Assembly: GCA_016875595.1 (NCBI GenBank)
Contig: VGPI01000026.1
Span: forward strand, 1 to 15,095
Length of the DNA: 15,095 nt
Reading direction: 5' to 3'
DNA from: Candidatus Cloacimonadota bacterium
GTDB taxonomy: Bacteria; Cloacimonadota; Cloacimonadia; Cloacimonadales; Cloacimonadaceae
Below the pieces are notes generated by a model. The model did not search any database. It was not told the origin of the DNA and worked only from the letters and a program-made list of their open reading frames with translations. A program made the position numbers and the translations under genes. Below, one piece after another: positions 1 to 7,663 of this stretch; position 1 is the stretch's first letter; each line of letters starts with the position of its first letter.

Positions 1-1
1 G

Positions 2-916
2 GACCGCATTCCCAATTACACCAAACCCAGTGCCAGTGCACTCCATCAGGGTATTATCAGCGGAAATCCCACAGCGACCGACTTTGAGAATGAGGGTATC
101 ATCCTCGGTGCGGGTTTGGCTATTCAGTTGAACGTGAACCTGCAGGATGAGATCATGCTGATCTCTCCGCAATTTACCGAGCCCAGTGCCTTCGGATTGT
201 TACCGCGTCTCCGCCGGGTCAGGGTAGTTGGGATCTTTACCGCCGGCATGCCGGAATACGACCAGATGTTCAGTTATGTTCCCCTTTCGATGGGTGCTTA
301 TTTCCGGCGTCAGGAGGTGGACGGCGCATTATCGCCCGATCCGGAGATCAGCGCTGCCGATTTTATCGCCGTCAGCACCCCGGATCATACCCGTTCTCAA
401 CTGTTCGCTCAGCAGTTGCAAATCGCTTTCCCCGGCTTCCACTGCGATGACTGGAGCAGCTTTGACCCCAATCTCTACGCCGCCATCCACTTTGAAAAGA
501 TAATGATGTTCATCATTATGCTGCTGATGTATATCATCGCATCTTTCAATCTGACCGGTAATATGCTCAAGAATATCGCCGGTAAAAAGAAGGAACTCGG
601 CTTGCTGAAGGCGCTTGGTTACGAGACGCGGGACATGAGCCGCCTGTTTCAGATCCAGTCATCCATTCTTTGTTTGCTTGGCATCTTTATCGGGATGGCA
701 TTGTCATTGCTGGCGCTGTGGATACAGCACCGCTACGGGCTGGTACGCCTCAATTTCACCCCGGAGGATTTTCTCGTTATCCCCGTCAAAATCCAAGGGC
801 TGGATCTTGTCCTGATCCCCGTTGCCGCTTATTGCATCACCCTGCTCAGCACTATTCTGCCTCTTTCCCGCCTGCGTAAGATCGATGCCCTGGAACTGAT
901 CCGACAGAGGAACTGA
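2..916 (+). CDS. FtsX/LolC-LolE-type ABC transporter permease, 3' part
   Basis: The reading frame is open from the left edge of the window, so the gene starts upstream and only its last 304 codons are visible. The visible start resembles the periplasmic domain of lipoprotein-releasing permeases: the stretch GIILGAGLAIQLNV followed by DEIMLISP matches the LolC/LolE style of 'G-x-x-x-G-x-x-L-A-x-x-L-x-V ... D-x-x-x-L-x-S-P'. The C-terminal FtsX domain follows, with a membrane segment at about codons 167-185, the cytoplasmic coupling motif KKKELGLLKALGY, and two more hydrophobic segments. It ends in SRLRKIDALELIRQRN, typical of this family. Members work with a LolD/MacB-like ATPase in the inner membrane to move lipoproteins or other substrates towards the outer membrane. 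The partner ATPase is not in the window. A TTG codon at 116 could be mistaken for a start, but homology-like sequence continues in front of it. It could equally be a generic MacB-type permease; LolC/E is my preference. Confidence 0.85.
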   Translation, partial: DRIPNYTKPSASALHQGIISGNPTATDFENEGIILGAGLAIQLNVNLQDEIMLISPQFTEPSAFGLLPRLRRVRVVGIFTAGMPEYDQMFSYVPLSMGAYFRRQEVDGALSPDPEISAADFIAVSTPDHTRSQLFAQQLQIAFPGFHCDDWSSFDPNLYAAIHFEKIMMFIIMLLMYIIASFNLTGNMLKNIAGKKKELGLLKALGYETRDMSRLFQIQSSILCLLGIFIGMALSLLALWIQHRYGLVRLNFTPEDFLVIPVKIQGLDLVLIPVAAYCITLLSTILPLSRLRKIDALELIRQRN

Positions 917-960
917 CCCGCCCTTCGTCCCCGTCTTGCCCAGGAAGGATCGTGATAACG

Positions 961-993
961 ACCGGCATTTCGCCGGTTCCAGCGTCCCTTTTT
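961..993 (+). terminator. Possible weak terminator after the permease gene
   Basis: A 6-bp GC-rich stem, ACCGGC paired with GCCGGT around the 5-nt loop ATTTC (961-977), lies 45 bases after the permease stop. A T5 run follows at 989-993, but it is 11 bases from the stem, which is farther than in a classical intrinsic terminator. The large palindrome just downstream may do this job instead. Confidence 0.35.
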
Positions 994-1022
994 CTACTCT
1001 TTCACCATTTCTTTCCCTGGTC

Positions 1023-1116
1023 TCCTCCTTGCTTGATTACCTTAGTATAACCTTAGTATAACCTTACGGTCGTAAGGTTATACTAAGGTTATACTAAGGT
1101 AATCAAGCAAGGAGGA
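1023..1116. repeat. 94-nt near-perfect palindrome with tandem 11-mers
   Basis: Bases 1023-1068 are the exact reverse complement of 1071-1116, giving 46-bp arms with only GT between them. Each arm contains the 11-mer ACCTTAGTATA twice in tandem plus a partial third copy. The right arm is also the last 13 codons of the helicase gene (minus strand), including its TAA at 1078-1080, so the end of the coding sequence appears to have been copied in inverted orientation. Similarity continues weakly outside the perfect arms: CCATTTCTTTCC on the left against CCATTCTTTCC when the right side is reverse-complemented. The element sits between convergent genes, so transcripts from either side would form a very stable hairpin. 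There is no T-run, so it is not a textbook rho-independent terminator. Confidence 0.9.
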
Positions 1117-3741
1117 AAGAATGGCGGCGGCATGTTCTTTGGCACCTGATCCATGCTCCGCCACTGGTCCGGTACAGGCGGGACAGCCCCCGGTGCATTG
1201 ACAGGACTTGATCTGGTCGTAGGCGGCGCGGATAATGCGCTGGTGCATGGCATAAAGTTTGGTGCTGAGTCCGATGCCCCCTGCCACCTGGTCGTAGATG
1301 CAGACGATGGGCAGGTCATGGGCAATGGCTGATGCTTCCTCGGTGTGGATGCCGATGTCTTTGCGGTCGCACATGACAAAGAAGGGAGCGATATTACCAA
1401 GGAGGTAGCCCAATGCGCCCAAGCCGCTCTGGATGAGGACGCTGCTTTCTGCCAGGCGATGACAGCGGGGACAGAGCGTGACCAGGTTGGATGGTTCGTT
1501 GGCTTGGTCGAGAGTGGCGAAATGGCGGAAGGGGATGATATGATGAACGTCGAATGCCTTGCCGCTTTCTTTGGTGCCACAACTGCGACAGGCATGACCA
1601 TCCCGTTCCCGGATGCGGTGGGTGAGTTCTTTCCATCCCCGGCCATAATCGTTGGATTGATTGCGCCACAAGCCCTGATCCTTGATCGCATCGATGGTTT
1701 TGGGGTCAAGAGCGATCCAGAAGGCGACGGTATCCAGATGCGCCGGAGGCATGTCAAGCTCTTCATAGCCAAGTACTTCCTGTGTGCTGAAGCGGAGCTT
1801 TTTATAGCCGGTGATGGTTTTGGTGACGATAACCTTGCCCAGGTACTTTTGCGCTCCGGTAATGGCTTGGTTTTGCAGGAGTTGGGTAAGTTCGAGCACG
1901 GTATTTTGGGTGGTCTGGGTGTAGTAGTTGACACGGATGGGTTCGATCGCGACGGTTTTGCGTTCCCGATCCAAGGTCTTGACGATCCAGGTCTCGCCTT
2001 CGTGGAGGTAGATCGCATCGGGATGAGTCATCCAGTTCACGCTTTCCTCGTCCACCAGCCCGATCATCTGATCTTCAGCCGTAGGGGCGTCTTGCCAAAG
2101 CGCCCTCTGTGCCGCATCAGAGTTCGGCATCCCGCCTGTCTGGTTCGTAGGGGCGCTTTCCTTCAGCGCTCTATTTAAGGATGACCCGCTATCCTCCGGT
2201 GCTTTATACAGGGTGATGATATACTGGTTGGAGGCGTTACGGATAGAGAAAGTGCCGGCGGGATAGGCATTGAGGACTCCGGTGTAGCGGTTGCCAATGT
2301 GCCGGATATCGCCGCGCTGGAGCAAGAGGTCGAGATAGGGCTGGATCTGAAACGGCGCAAGGTCGCCAAAGCCCTCGCCGTCGGTCACCGCGAGTTCCTG
2401 AACGGCGCAGTGGAGATGTTTGATCAGGATCTCGGTATTGTCGGGATCGATGAAGGCGCTTTCGGGATTGTTGTCAAAGAGGTATTCGGGATGGCGGGCG
2501 ATGTATTGGTCGAGTGGATTGGCGGATGCGACGAGGATGCACAGGGCGCTGGCGCCTTTGCGGCCTGCTCTGCCGGCTTGTTGACGGGTGCCGGCGATGG
2601 TTCCGGGATAGCCATTGATAAAGGTGGCGTCCAATCCGCCGATGTCGATGCCGAGTTCCAGCGCATTGGTGGTGACGACGAGAGCGATGGAGCCGTCCCG
2701 CAGTCCTTTTTCCACGGCCCGGCGGTTCTCCGGCAGGTAGCCACTGCGGTAACTTCTGATCAAAGACGGATCGCGCCCATCGTCGATCAGGTAGCGATAG
2801 ATCACTTCCACGGCCCGGCGGGTCTCGCTGAAGAGCAGTGCCTGTCCGCCGAAGTGGAGAAAACGCCTGGCGAGGTATCCGGTCTCGTGGATCGAACTGC
2901 GGCGGATGCCCAGGTCAAAATCCACCATCGGCGGATTGACGATATGGAAGATGCGTCTGCCCTGTGGCGAGCAGTCCTGGTGGATGAGGCGGACGGGCGA
3001 ACCGATCAGTGCCTGGCAGAATTGCGCCGTGTTCTGGATCGTGGCAGAGGTGCAGAAGAACTGTGGCTCGCTGCCATAGAGCCGGCAGATGCGTTTCAGA
3101 CGGCGCAGGACATTGGCGAAATGCGAGCCAAAGACGCCGCGATAGGAGTGGATTTCGTCGATGACCACGTAGCGCAGGTTGGCGAGGAAGTCCGTCCAGA
3201 GCGTGTGATGCGGCAGAACTCCAAGGTGAAGCATGTCCGGATTGGTAAAAACCGCATTGGCAAGCTTGCGGATGCTCTGACGGGAAGCAGCCGGCGTGTC
3301 GCCGTCATAGATACCGCAGAAGGTTCTGGCGTGTTTTTTGTCCATGCATGCCAGATGTGTCAACATGCCGCCGAACTTGTGTTGCTGATCCTGTGCCAGC
3401 GCTTTGGTGGGATAGATCAGCAGGGCGCGGGAGCGGGGATTGCGGATGATGGCGTCGATGATCGGGAGCTGGTAACACAGGCTTTTACCGCTGGAGACGC
3501 CGGTGCTGATAGCGATGTTCTCGCCCTGGAGGGCAGGTTCAATCGCTTGGGCCTGATGCTGAAAGAGGTCTTTGATCCCAAGGGCGGGAAGCAGGTCGGA
3601 GATTCTGGGATCAAGCGCGGCGGGCAGATCGCCAAAGATAGCTTCCCGCGGTTCGGTAATGCGCTGGGCAAGGAGGTTTTCCGTGTAACGACGCTCCGAG
3701 AGCAAGATCTCGATAAAGCGTTCCAGATCAATGCTCTGCAT
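1078..3741 (-). CDS. DEAD/DEAH-box helicase with DUF1998 domain (YprA/MrfA/Hrq1-like) and embedded HNH motif
   Basis: This 887-residue superfamily 2 helicase has all core motifs: Walker A STGVSSGKS (79-87), DEIH (195-198), TSAT (231-234), TTNALELGIDIGG (357-369) and motif VI QQAGRAGRKG (387-396). The C-terminus has the DUF1998 signature, with YDQVAGGIGLS at 816-826 and the zinc-type cluster C847, C849, C853, C856. YprA/MrfA proteins of this architecture unwind DNA 3'-5', and MrfA acts in repair of mitomycin damage; that role here is by analogy. Two departures stand out. Residues 518-556 look like an in-frame insertion made of two copies of a dispersed repeat. Residues about 712-764 form an HNH motif (CRSCG, DVHHIIPF, NLVTLCPRCH). 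The ATG overlaps the stop of the upstream gene by one base (TGATG). No MrfB-like exonuclease is nearby. The helicase assignment is sure; its biological role is not. Confidence 0.93.
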   Translation of the reverse strand: MQSIDLERFIEILLSERRYTENLLAQRITEPREAIFGDLPAALDPRISDLLPALGIKDLFQHQAQAIEPALQGENIAISTGVSSGKSLCYQLPIIDAIIRNPRSRALLIYPTKALAQDQQHKFGGMLTHLACMDKKHARTFCGIYDGDTPAASRQSIRKLANAVFTNPDMLHLGVLPHHTLWTDFLANLRYVVIDEIHSYRGVFGSHFANVLRRLKRICRLYGSEPQFFCTSATIQNTAQFCQALIGSPVRLIHQDCSPQGRRIFHIVNPPMVDFDLGIRRSSIHETGYLARRFLHFGGQALLFSETRRAVEVIYRYLIDDGRDPSLIRSYRSGYLPENRRAVEKGLRDGSIALVVTTNALELGIDIGGLDATFINGYPGTIAGTRQQAGRAGRKGASALCILVASANPLDQYIARHPEYLFDNNPESAFIDPDNTEILIKHLHCAVQELAVTDGEGFGDLAPFQIQPYLDLLLQRGDIRHIGNRYTGVLNAYPAGTFSIRNASNQYIITLYKAPEDSGSSLNRALKESAPTNQTGGMPNSDAAQRALWQDAPTAEDQMIGLVDEESVNWMTHPDAIYLHEGETWIVKTLDRERKTVAIEPIRVNYYTQTTQNTVLELTQLLQNQAITGAQKYLGKVIVTKTITGYKKLRFSTQEVLGYEELDMPPAHLDTVAFWIALDPKTIDAIKDQGLWRNQSNDYGRGWKELTHRIRERDGHACRSCGTKESGKAFDVHHIIPFRHFATLDQANEPSNLVTLCPRCHRLAESSVLIQSGLGALGYLLGNIAPFFVMCDRKDIGIHTEEASAIAHDLPIVCIYDQVAGGIGLSTKLYAMHQRIIRAAYDQIKSCQCTGGCPACTGPVAEHGSGAKEHAAAILSSLLDYLSITLV
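2081..2106 (-). repeat. REP-like 26-nt repeat, copy A1 (inside helicase gene)
   Basis: On the minus strand this copy reads AGGGCGCTTTGG and then CAAGACGCCCCTAC. It matches the copy between fba and gap (12595-12620) at 25 of 26 positions. It folds as GGGCG/CGCCC around a CTT...AAG inner stem. It is translated in frame as RALWQDAPT within the helicase. Confidence 0.85.
2147..2172 (-). repeat. REP-like 26-nt repeat, copy A2 (inside helicase gene)
   Basis: This is a direct repeat of copy A1, starting 66 bases away and matching it at about 19 of 26 positions. The stem-forming ends are kept (AGCGC paired with GCGCT, ending GCCCCTAC). It is translated in frame as RALKESAPT, so the two copies also look like a protein-level repeat. 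The 40 bases between A1 and A2 encode the linker NQTGGMPNSDAAQ. Confidence 0.75.
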
Positions 3742-5741
3742 CAGTGGATGAAAGTGACTTTGCGGATAATTGAACGCTTGCCGTCGTCGATCCGGAGCAG
3801 ATAGATGCCGGTGGCAAGATCTAATCCGCTGGTAGCGCTGTCAAAAAAACGGGTGGGTGGACTACAGTGGATGAGGCGACCGCGCAGATCATAAACGGAG
3901 ATAGCGAAGGAGGAGCCGTCCTTGCTGGTGATCAAGAAGCGATCACGAGCGGGATTGGGGTGGATAAGATATTGCGGGGTTTGCAGATAGTTGTCATCAA
4001 TGGAGACGTATCCACCGGTGCCACAGATCCAGATATCGTCTAAAAGCAGCGCCCAGGCGTCCCAGGAAATGCACTGGAAGGCAAGATTCACGGTCTGTCC
4101 CTGCCAGGTCTGGAGGTTGTATTGATAAGGTGTCCACTGGACGGGGACGCTGAGATAGGGCGCAGGATGGACGGTAATGAAATCCTGGGGCTGAGTTCCG
4201 GCGGTCGAGATCAGCACTTTGAGGCGCTCCAGTCCGTAATCACCCGTGTAAGAGCGGGCATGAAAACGGAGCAGCGGTTCGGAACCAAGATTGATGCGGG
4301 GTGTGATCAGCCAGTCGTTGTTGGGCGGGTTCTGCGCTGCCATCGAGATGGCATACTTCACTCCGGAAAAAGCACTGGCATTGGTCAAGGGTGGAACTGT
4401 CTCACCGGGATGAAAGATCAGCCAGGCAAGTGGCGAGCCCGCAGTGGGATAGCTGATACTGTCCCACTCCCAGGTGGGTGAATTGTCCAGATCAAGGTTG
4501 AGCCAGTCCGGGATAATCTGAGTGAATGATGGCTGGCTCTCAAAGCCCTGATAGAGAATCACATTCTGCATGATCACGGGAATGGTGACAGAGACAGTAT
4601 TGGATGGCGGTGACATCTGGTTCAGGTGGTTTACGGCTTTGACGTAATAGTAATAAGTGGCATTGGATTGGATGGCGAAGTCCTGATAGGAGAGGTTGAT
4701 AGTTCGCTCCAGGGGCTGGGTATTGCGGTAGATCTGGTACTCGACGACGGTGCCGGAAGTGGGGGGCTGCCAGGTGAGATTGACATGATCATTGACGAAG
4801 AAGCCATTGAGATTACGGGGAGCGGTTAATGTCTCTCCGGTGGTCTGGAATGTCCAGACCGGGCTGGAATATGTCTGGTTATCGTGATGGGCAATCACCT
4901 GCCAGTGATATGTGGTGAAAGGAGTTAGCGGAGTGAGCGATTGCCATTGGCATTGAGTGAGAGCGGTTGCCACAAGCGGCAGGGCATCAGGATCGGTGCC
5001 CAAAGCCAGATCAAAGGTAGTGGCATCGCTCTGCCAGGAAAGAAGGGGGTCAATCGGGACTTCGGTGGAGTTATGTGGTGGTTGCGGATCTCGGGGCATG
5101 TAGTTTACCGGTGAGATATGGAGACGGAGATTGGCAAAGTGATTGCGCAGGTTAAAGCCGGTGGCGGGAGGATTCTCCGGATCGGGATTGGTCGTTAGAG
5201 AGTAAAAGACCATACCTCTGGCTTGGTTTGTCTGAGTACAATAAAAGTCATCACCGGTGCTACTGAAGCCGGGCTGGTTCTCATCCACGGCAATGACCAA
5301 ATTGGCGCCGGCATCATAAAAGAAGGCCGATTGGAGAGGTATGGTCATCCATCCGGTGCCGGGAACGCCGCTATCGAAGTAAGCAGCGATCAAATCCCCG
5401 CTGAAAACAGGGGTTAGATTGTTGATCGGGATCCAATCCGTGAAGGAAGAAAGTGGCGTTTGTCCCATCCAGATATTGAGCATGCCGTTATTGGTCAGAA
5501 AGGTGGAGCCGACGCTACGGTAATTGAAACTGAGGGCAGTGATCAGACCGGCAGTGTTGATTTCGCCATTCAGGTAGAGTTGTTGGGAGTAACTGTAATG
5601 CTGGGAGGGTTCAAAGGGTAGTCCCTGATTGATTGCGGTACCGCTGCCGATCTGAATGAACTGGGCATTGATCACGCAAATGGCACACAAAAACAGGCAC
5701 AGGCAACAGATGTATCTGGATACCCGCGGAACAGCCGGCAC
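3741..5741 (-). CDS. Secreted fibronectin type III / cleaved-adhesin protein with type IX secretion sorting tail
   Basis: A 666-residue surface or secreted protein of no recognised specific function. The N-terminus has a signal peptide (hydrophobic residues 10-24, probable cleavage after INA at 24-26). Then come a beta-rich N-terminal region (about 27-212), two FN3-like domains (about 217-302 and 306-387), and a cleaved-adhesin/choice-of-anchor-J-like domain (about 394-574, starting LYQGFES, with NNDWLITPRINL and LLLDDIWICG). The C-terminus is a type IX sorting tail (about 590-664) with HPNPARDRF, VYDLRGRLI and LATGIYLLRI. Such tails direct proteins across the outer membrane in Bacteroidetes and related phyla. 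The GTG start is chosen because GAGGAGG lies 5 bases upstream (5747-5753). It is 81 bases downstream of the Hsp20 gene and overlaps the helicase start, an unexpected partner for a secreted protein. The tail's secretion role is inferred from family knowledge. Confidence 0.88.
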   Translation of the reverse strand: MPAVPRVSRYICCLCLFLCAICVINAQFIQIGSGTAINQGLPFEPSQHYSYSQQLYLNGEINTAGLITALSFNYRSVGSTFLTNNGMLNIWMGQTPLSSFTDWIPINNLTPVFSGDLIAAYFDSGVPGTGWMTIPLQSAFFYDAGANLVIAVDENQPGFSSTGDDFYCTQTNQARGMVFYSLTTNPDPENPPATGFNLRNHFANLRLHISPVNYMPRDPQPPHNSTEVPIDPLLSWQSDATTFDLALGTDPDALPLVATALTQCQWQSLTPLTPFTTYHWQVIAHHDNQTYSSPVWTFQTTGETLTAPRNLNGFFVNDHVNLTWQPPTSGTVVEYQIYRNTQPLERTINLSYQDFAIQSNATYYYYVKAVNHLNQMSPPSNTVSVTIPVIMQNVILYQGFESQPSFTQIIPDWLNLDLDNSPTWEWDSISYPTAGSPLAWLIFHPGETVPPLTNASAFSGVKYAISMAAQNPPNNDWLITPRINLGSEPLLRFHARSYTGDYGLERLKVLISTAGTQPQDFITVHPAPYLSVPVQWTPYQYNLQTWQGQTVNLAFQCISWDAWALLLDDIWICGTGGYVSIDDNYLQTPQYLIHPNPARDRFLITSKDGSSFAISVYDLRGRLIHCSPPTRFFDSATSGLDLATGIYLLRIDDGKRSIIRKVTFIH

Positions 5742-5822
5742 GTATTCCTCCTCATTTACCTTCCACCACCCCTACCATGGCAGGATAAGTGGCGGAAGTT
5801 TATACTATTTACCTTTACTGGA

Positions 5823-6263
5823 TCAGTCGATCGGGATGAGACGTTCCACCACCGGTTTCATGTCAAAGACGATCCGGAGAATGCCATTTTGATAGAAGAC
5901 TCTGGGATCGTCCTTGTCCAGCGAGATATCCGGGAAGAAGATCCGGCGGTCAAAATTGCCGGTCTCAATCTCCATGTTGAAGTAGCAGGTGGGTGGATCT
6001 CCCATTTCCAGGCGTCGGACACCGGAGATCCGCAGATACTCGGAAGTGATGGAGATATTGATATCTTCCTTGCGGACACCTGCCAGTTCAACGATCACGA
6101 TCCATTGCGTATCTGTTTGATAGATATCACACTTGGGATGCCAGGCATTATCGATCGGGTCTTCCAGAGCCAGAGGATTGGAGGTGATGGAAGAGACCTC
6201 GCTCAGGATCTTGAGCATCTCCCGCTGGATCCCGACCAGGTTGTCGTACAATCTATCGCGCAT
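5823..6263 (-). CDS. Small heat shock protein, Hsp20/alpha-crystallin family
   Basis: With the chosen start this is 146 residues, the usual size for a bacterial small heat shock protein. It is an ATP-independent cytoplasmic holdase that binds unfolding proteins. The alpha-crystallin domain covers roughly residues 35-140, from CDIYQTDTQWIVIVELAGVRKEDINISI through the terminal strand QNGILRIVFDM, where NGIL is the family's conserved A/NG-x-L-type motif. The short tail ends in ERLIPID, whose LIPI is an I-x-I-type oligomerisation motif. The ATG at 6263 gives the family-like N-terminus MRDRLYDNLVGIQREM and has a modest GAGAG upstream. A longer reading from a GTG at 6311 (162 residues) would overlap the DUF4139 stop but lacks a visible ribosome-binding site. 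It is probably cotranscribed with the DUF4139 and ankyrin genes. No CIRCE element is visible, so heat control is not evident from the sequence. Confidence 0.88.
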   Translation of the reverse strand: MRDRLYDNLVGIQREMLKILSEVSSITSNPLALEDPIDNAWHPKCDIYQTDTQWIVIVELAGVRKEDINISITSEYLRISGVRRLEMGDPPTCYFNMEIETGNFDRRIFFPDISLDKDDPRVFYQNGILRIVFDMKPVVERLIPID

Positions 6264-6304
6264 AATACTCTCGATTGGTTTAAGATGCTTGTTCAACCGG
6301 TTGT

Positions 6305-7663
6305 TTACCACTCGCTACGTTCGACAAAGGAGAAGATCACTTCCTTGTCGGGTTCGATCTCGATCTTGAAGGTCACCTTGCGGTCTGAGTCAATCTCATA
6401 TTTGTAGGCTTCCGGACTGACGCTGAGGATCCTCGAGGTGGCGGGAAGCCGGTAAACGACGTCGATGGTCTTCTTTTCCTTGGAATTGTTGCGCAGAGTG
6501 ATCTGGATGGTCTTTTCGCTGACGCGGTTGCTGATCTGTTTGGTAGAGGTAACCAGCGTCTTGCCGACGAGGTCGAATGCCTTGCCGGTGTTGATCCTGA
6601 TCTCTTCATTGCGTCCGGTGTGATTGATGCTATCCTCGCCGATGAATTCCTGGTTGCCGTCGCTGTCTTCCTTATAGACCTTGATGGTGCCTTTGGGCAG
6701 AGGGATACCAATGCCGTTTTCCTTGGTGTTCTTGAAGCGAATGATGCTATTGACGGCACTGCCGAAAAGGTTGTATTCATAGACGGCTTCGGCGACCACG
6801 GTCTTGGTGGGGAAAAGCTGGATCTGTTTGGTCTGGTTATTGGCAAAGGAAACTTTCTCATCCAGGGTGTAGAGGTGGAAGTCGTGGAACTCTTTTTCCT
6901 CAAATTCCATTGCCTTGGGAGCGTATTCTGCTGCCACGGTATCATAATCCATCATATTCCGTCCCGTCCCACCAGTCCAGGCTTGACGGATACGATTGAC
7001 CTCACCGGCGATGAGCTTGAGCGTTACATCATCAAATGCCTTGCCGGAGGTATTGCGGATGGTGACCCAGGCATTGAAAAGCAGTTTTTTCCCATCCCAG
7101 ACCGTATTGTAGGTCACGTCCCAGCTTAAGCCGCCGGTCAGATAGGTCATCTGCATCGGGAATTTACCGGTTTTGGGAGCATCCAGCCGCCAGTGAAGGG
7201 TGGGTCTGGTATAAAAATTAGCCGGCAATTCAGCCAGTTGCAGGTTCTCGATCTCGCTGGCGTTGACGATGATCAGTCGGTTGGTGCTTTTCTCGATCAA
7301 GCCGATATTGGTGCTATCAAAGAACTTGAGAGTCCCGGTATAGTTTGAGCCCTGTTGGGTCAGGATACTGATCTCGCGGTCCAGATACTTGAGCAGGATC
7401 TGATTGGTGCCGGCAAGGTCAAACTCATAGTTCTGTTCCAGTATAATGACGGAATTATCCTTGGATTTGACGATCACGGAGGCGGGGTCGATCCGCGCTG
7501 TGATCTGATCAAAGTTGTATGACTGCCTGCCTTTTTTGAGTTCCAACTGGAATTGAGTGCGGACGAGCGACAGGTCGTCATTGTAGATGGTCAGCCAGTT
7601 TTGTGCCATAATGGGCAGGCCCAGGACTGCCAGGATCAAGATGAGAGTGAGTTTAGTTTTCAT
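6305..7663 (-). CDS. Exported DUF4139 domain-containing protein
   Basis: A 452-residue protein with an N-terminal signal peptide (MKTKLTLILILAVLGLPIMA, likely cut before QNWLTIYN), so it is periplasmic or surface-associated. The C-terminal half looks like DUF4139: PTLHWRLDAPKTG, LTGGLSWDVTYN, FNAWVTIRNTSGKAFDDVTLKLIAGEVN, and the late IRFKNTKENGIGIPLPKGTIKVY. The family is beta-rich and has no established biochemical activity. The N-terminal part (about 21-170) is also predicted beta-rich and I do not recognise it. The ATG at 7663 is preferred because it carries GAGGGA 5 bases upstream and begins a signal peptide; the open frame runs 70 codons further but that part looks non-coding and lies over the ankyrin gene. 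Its ATG overlaps the ankyrin gene's stop as ATGA, which implies translational coupling. Confidence 0.88.
   Translation of the reverse strand: MKTKLTLILILAVLGLPIMAQNWLTIYNDDLSLVRTQFQLELKKGRQSYNFDQITARIDPASVIVKSKDNSVIILEQNYEFDLAGTNQILLKYLDREISILTQQGSNYTGTLKFFDSTNIGLIEKSTNRLIIVNASEIENLQLAELPANFYTRPTLHWRLDAPKTGKFPMQMTYLTGGLSWDVTYNTVWDGKKLLFNAWVTIRNTSGKAFDDVTLKLIAGEVNRIRQAWTGGTGRNMMDYDTVAAEYAPKAMEFEEKEFHDFHLYTLDEKVSFANNQTKQIQLFPTKTVVAEAVYEYNLFGSAVNSIIRFKNTKENGIGIPLPKGTIKVYKEDSDGNQEFIGEDSINHTGRNEEIRINTGKAFDLVGKTLVTSTKQISNRVSEKTIQITLRNNSKEKKTIDVVYRLPATSRILSVSPEAYKYEIDSDRKVTFKIEIEPDKEVIFSFVERSEW

Noticed and set aside
1078..3741. Helicase plus DUF1998 as a DISARM-type defence locus
   Set aside because: DISARM has separate DrmA helicase and DrmB (DUF1998) proteins plus a methylase. 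Here both parts are in one YprA/MrfA-like chain and no methylase or DrmC is nearby.
2299..3804. Long open frame (501 codons) on the plus strand opposite the helicase
   Set aside because: It lies in the reverse frame of a clear helicase with all motifs. Its protein has no recognisable domain and the opening is explained by codon bias; the same holds for the frame at 1345-2178.
5742..5822. Promoter for the secreted protein (TATAAA-like box on the minus strand) and a repeated AGGTAAAT
   Set aside because: No -35 at a suitable distance, and an 8-base repeat in an AT-rich gap is easily chance.
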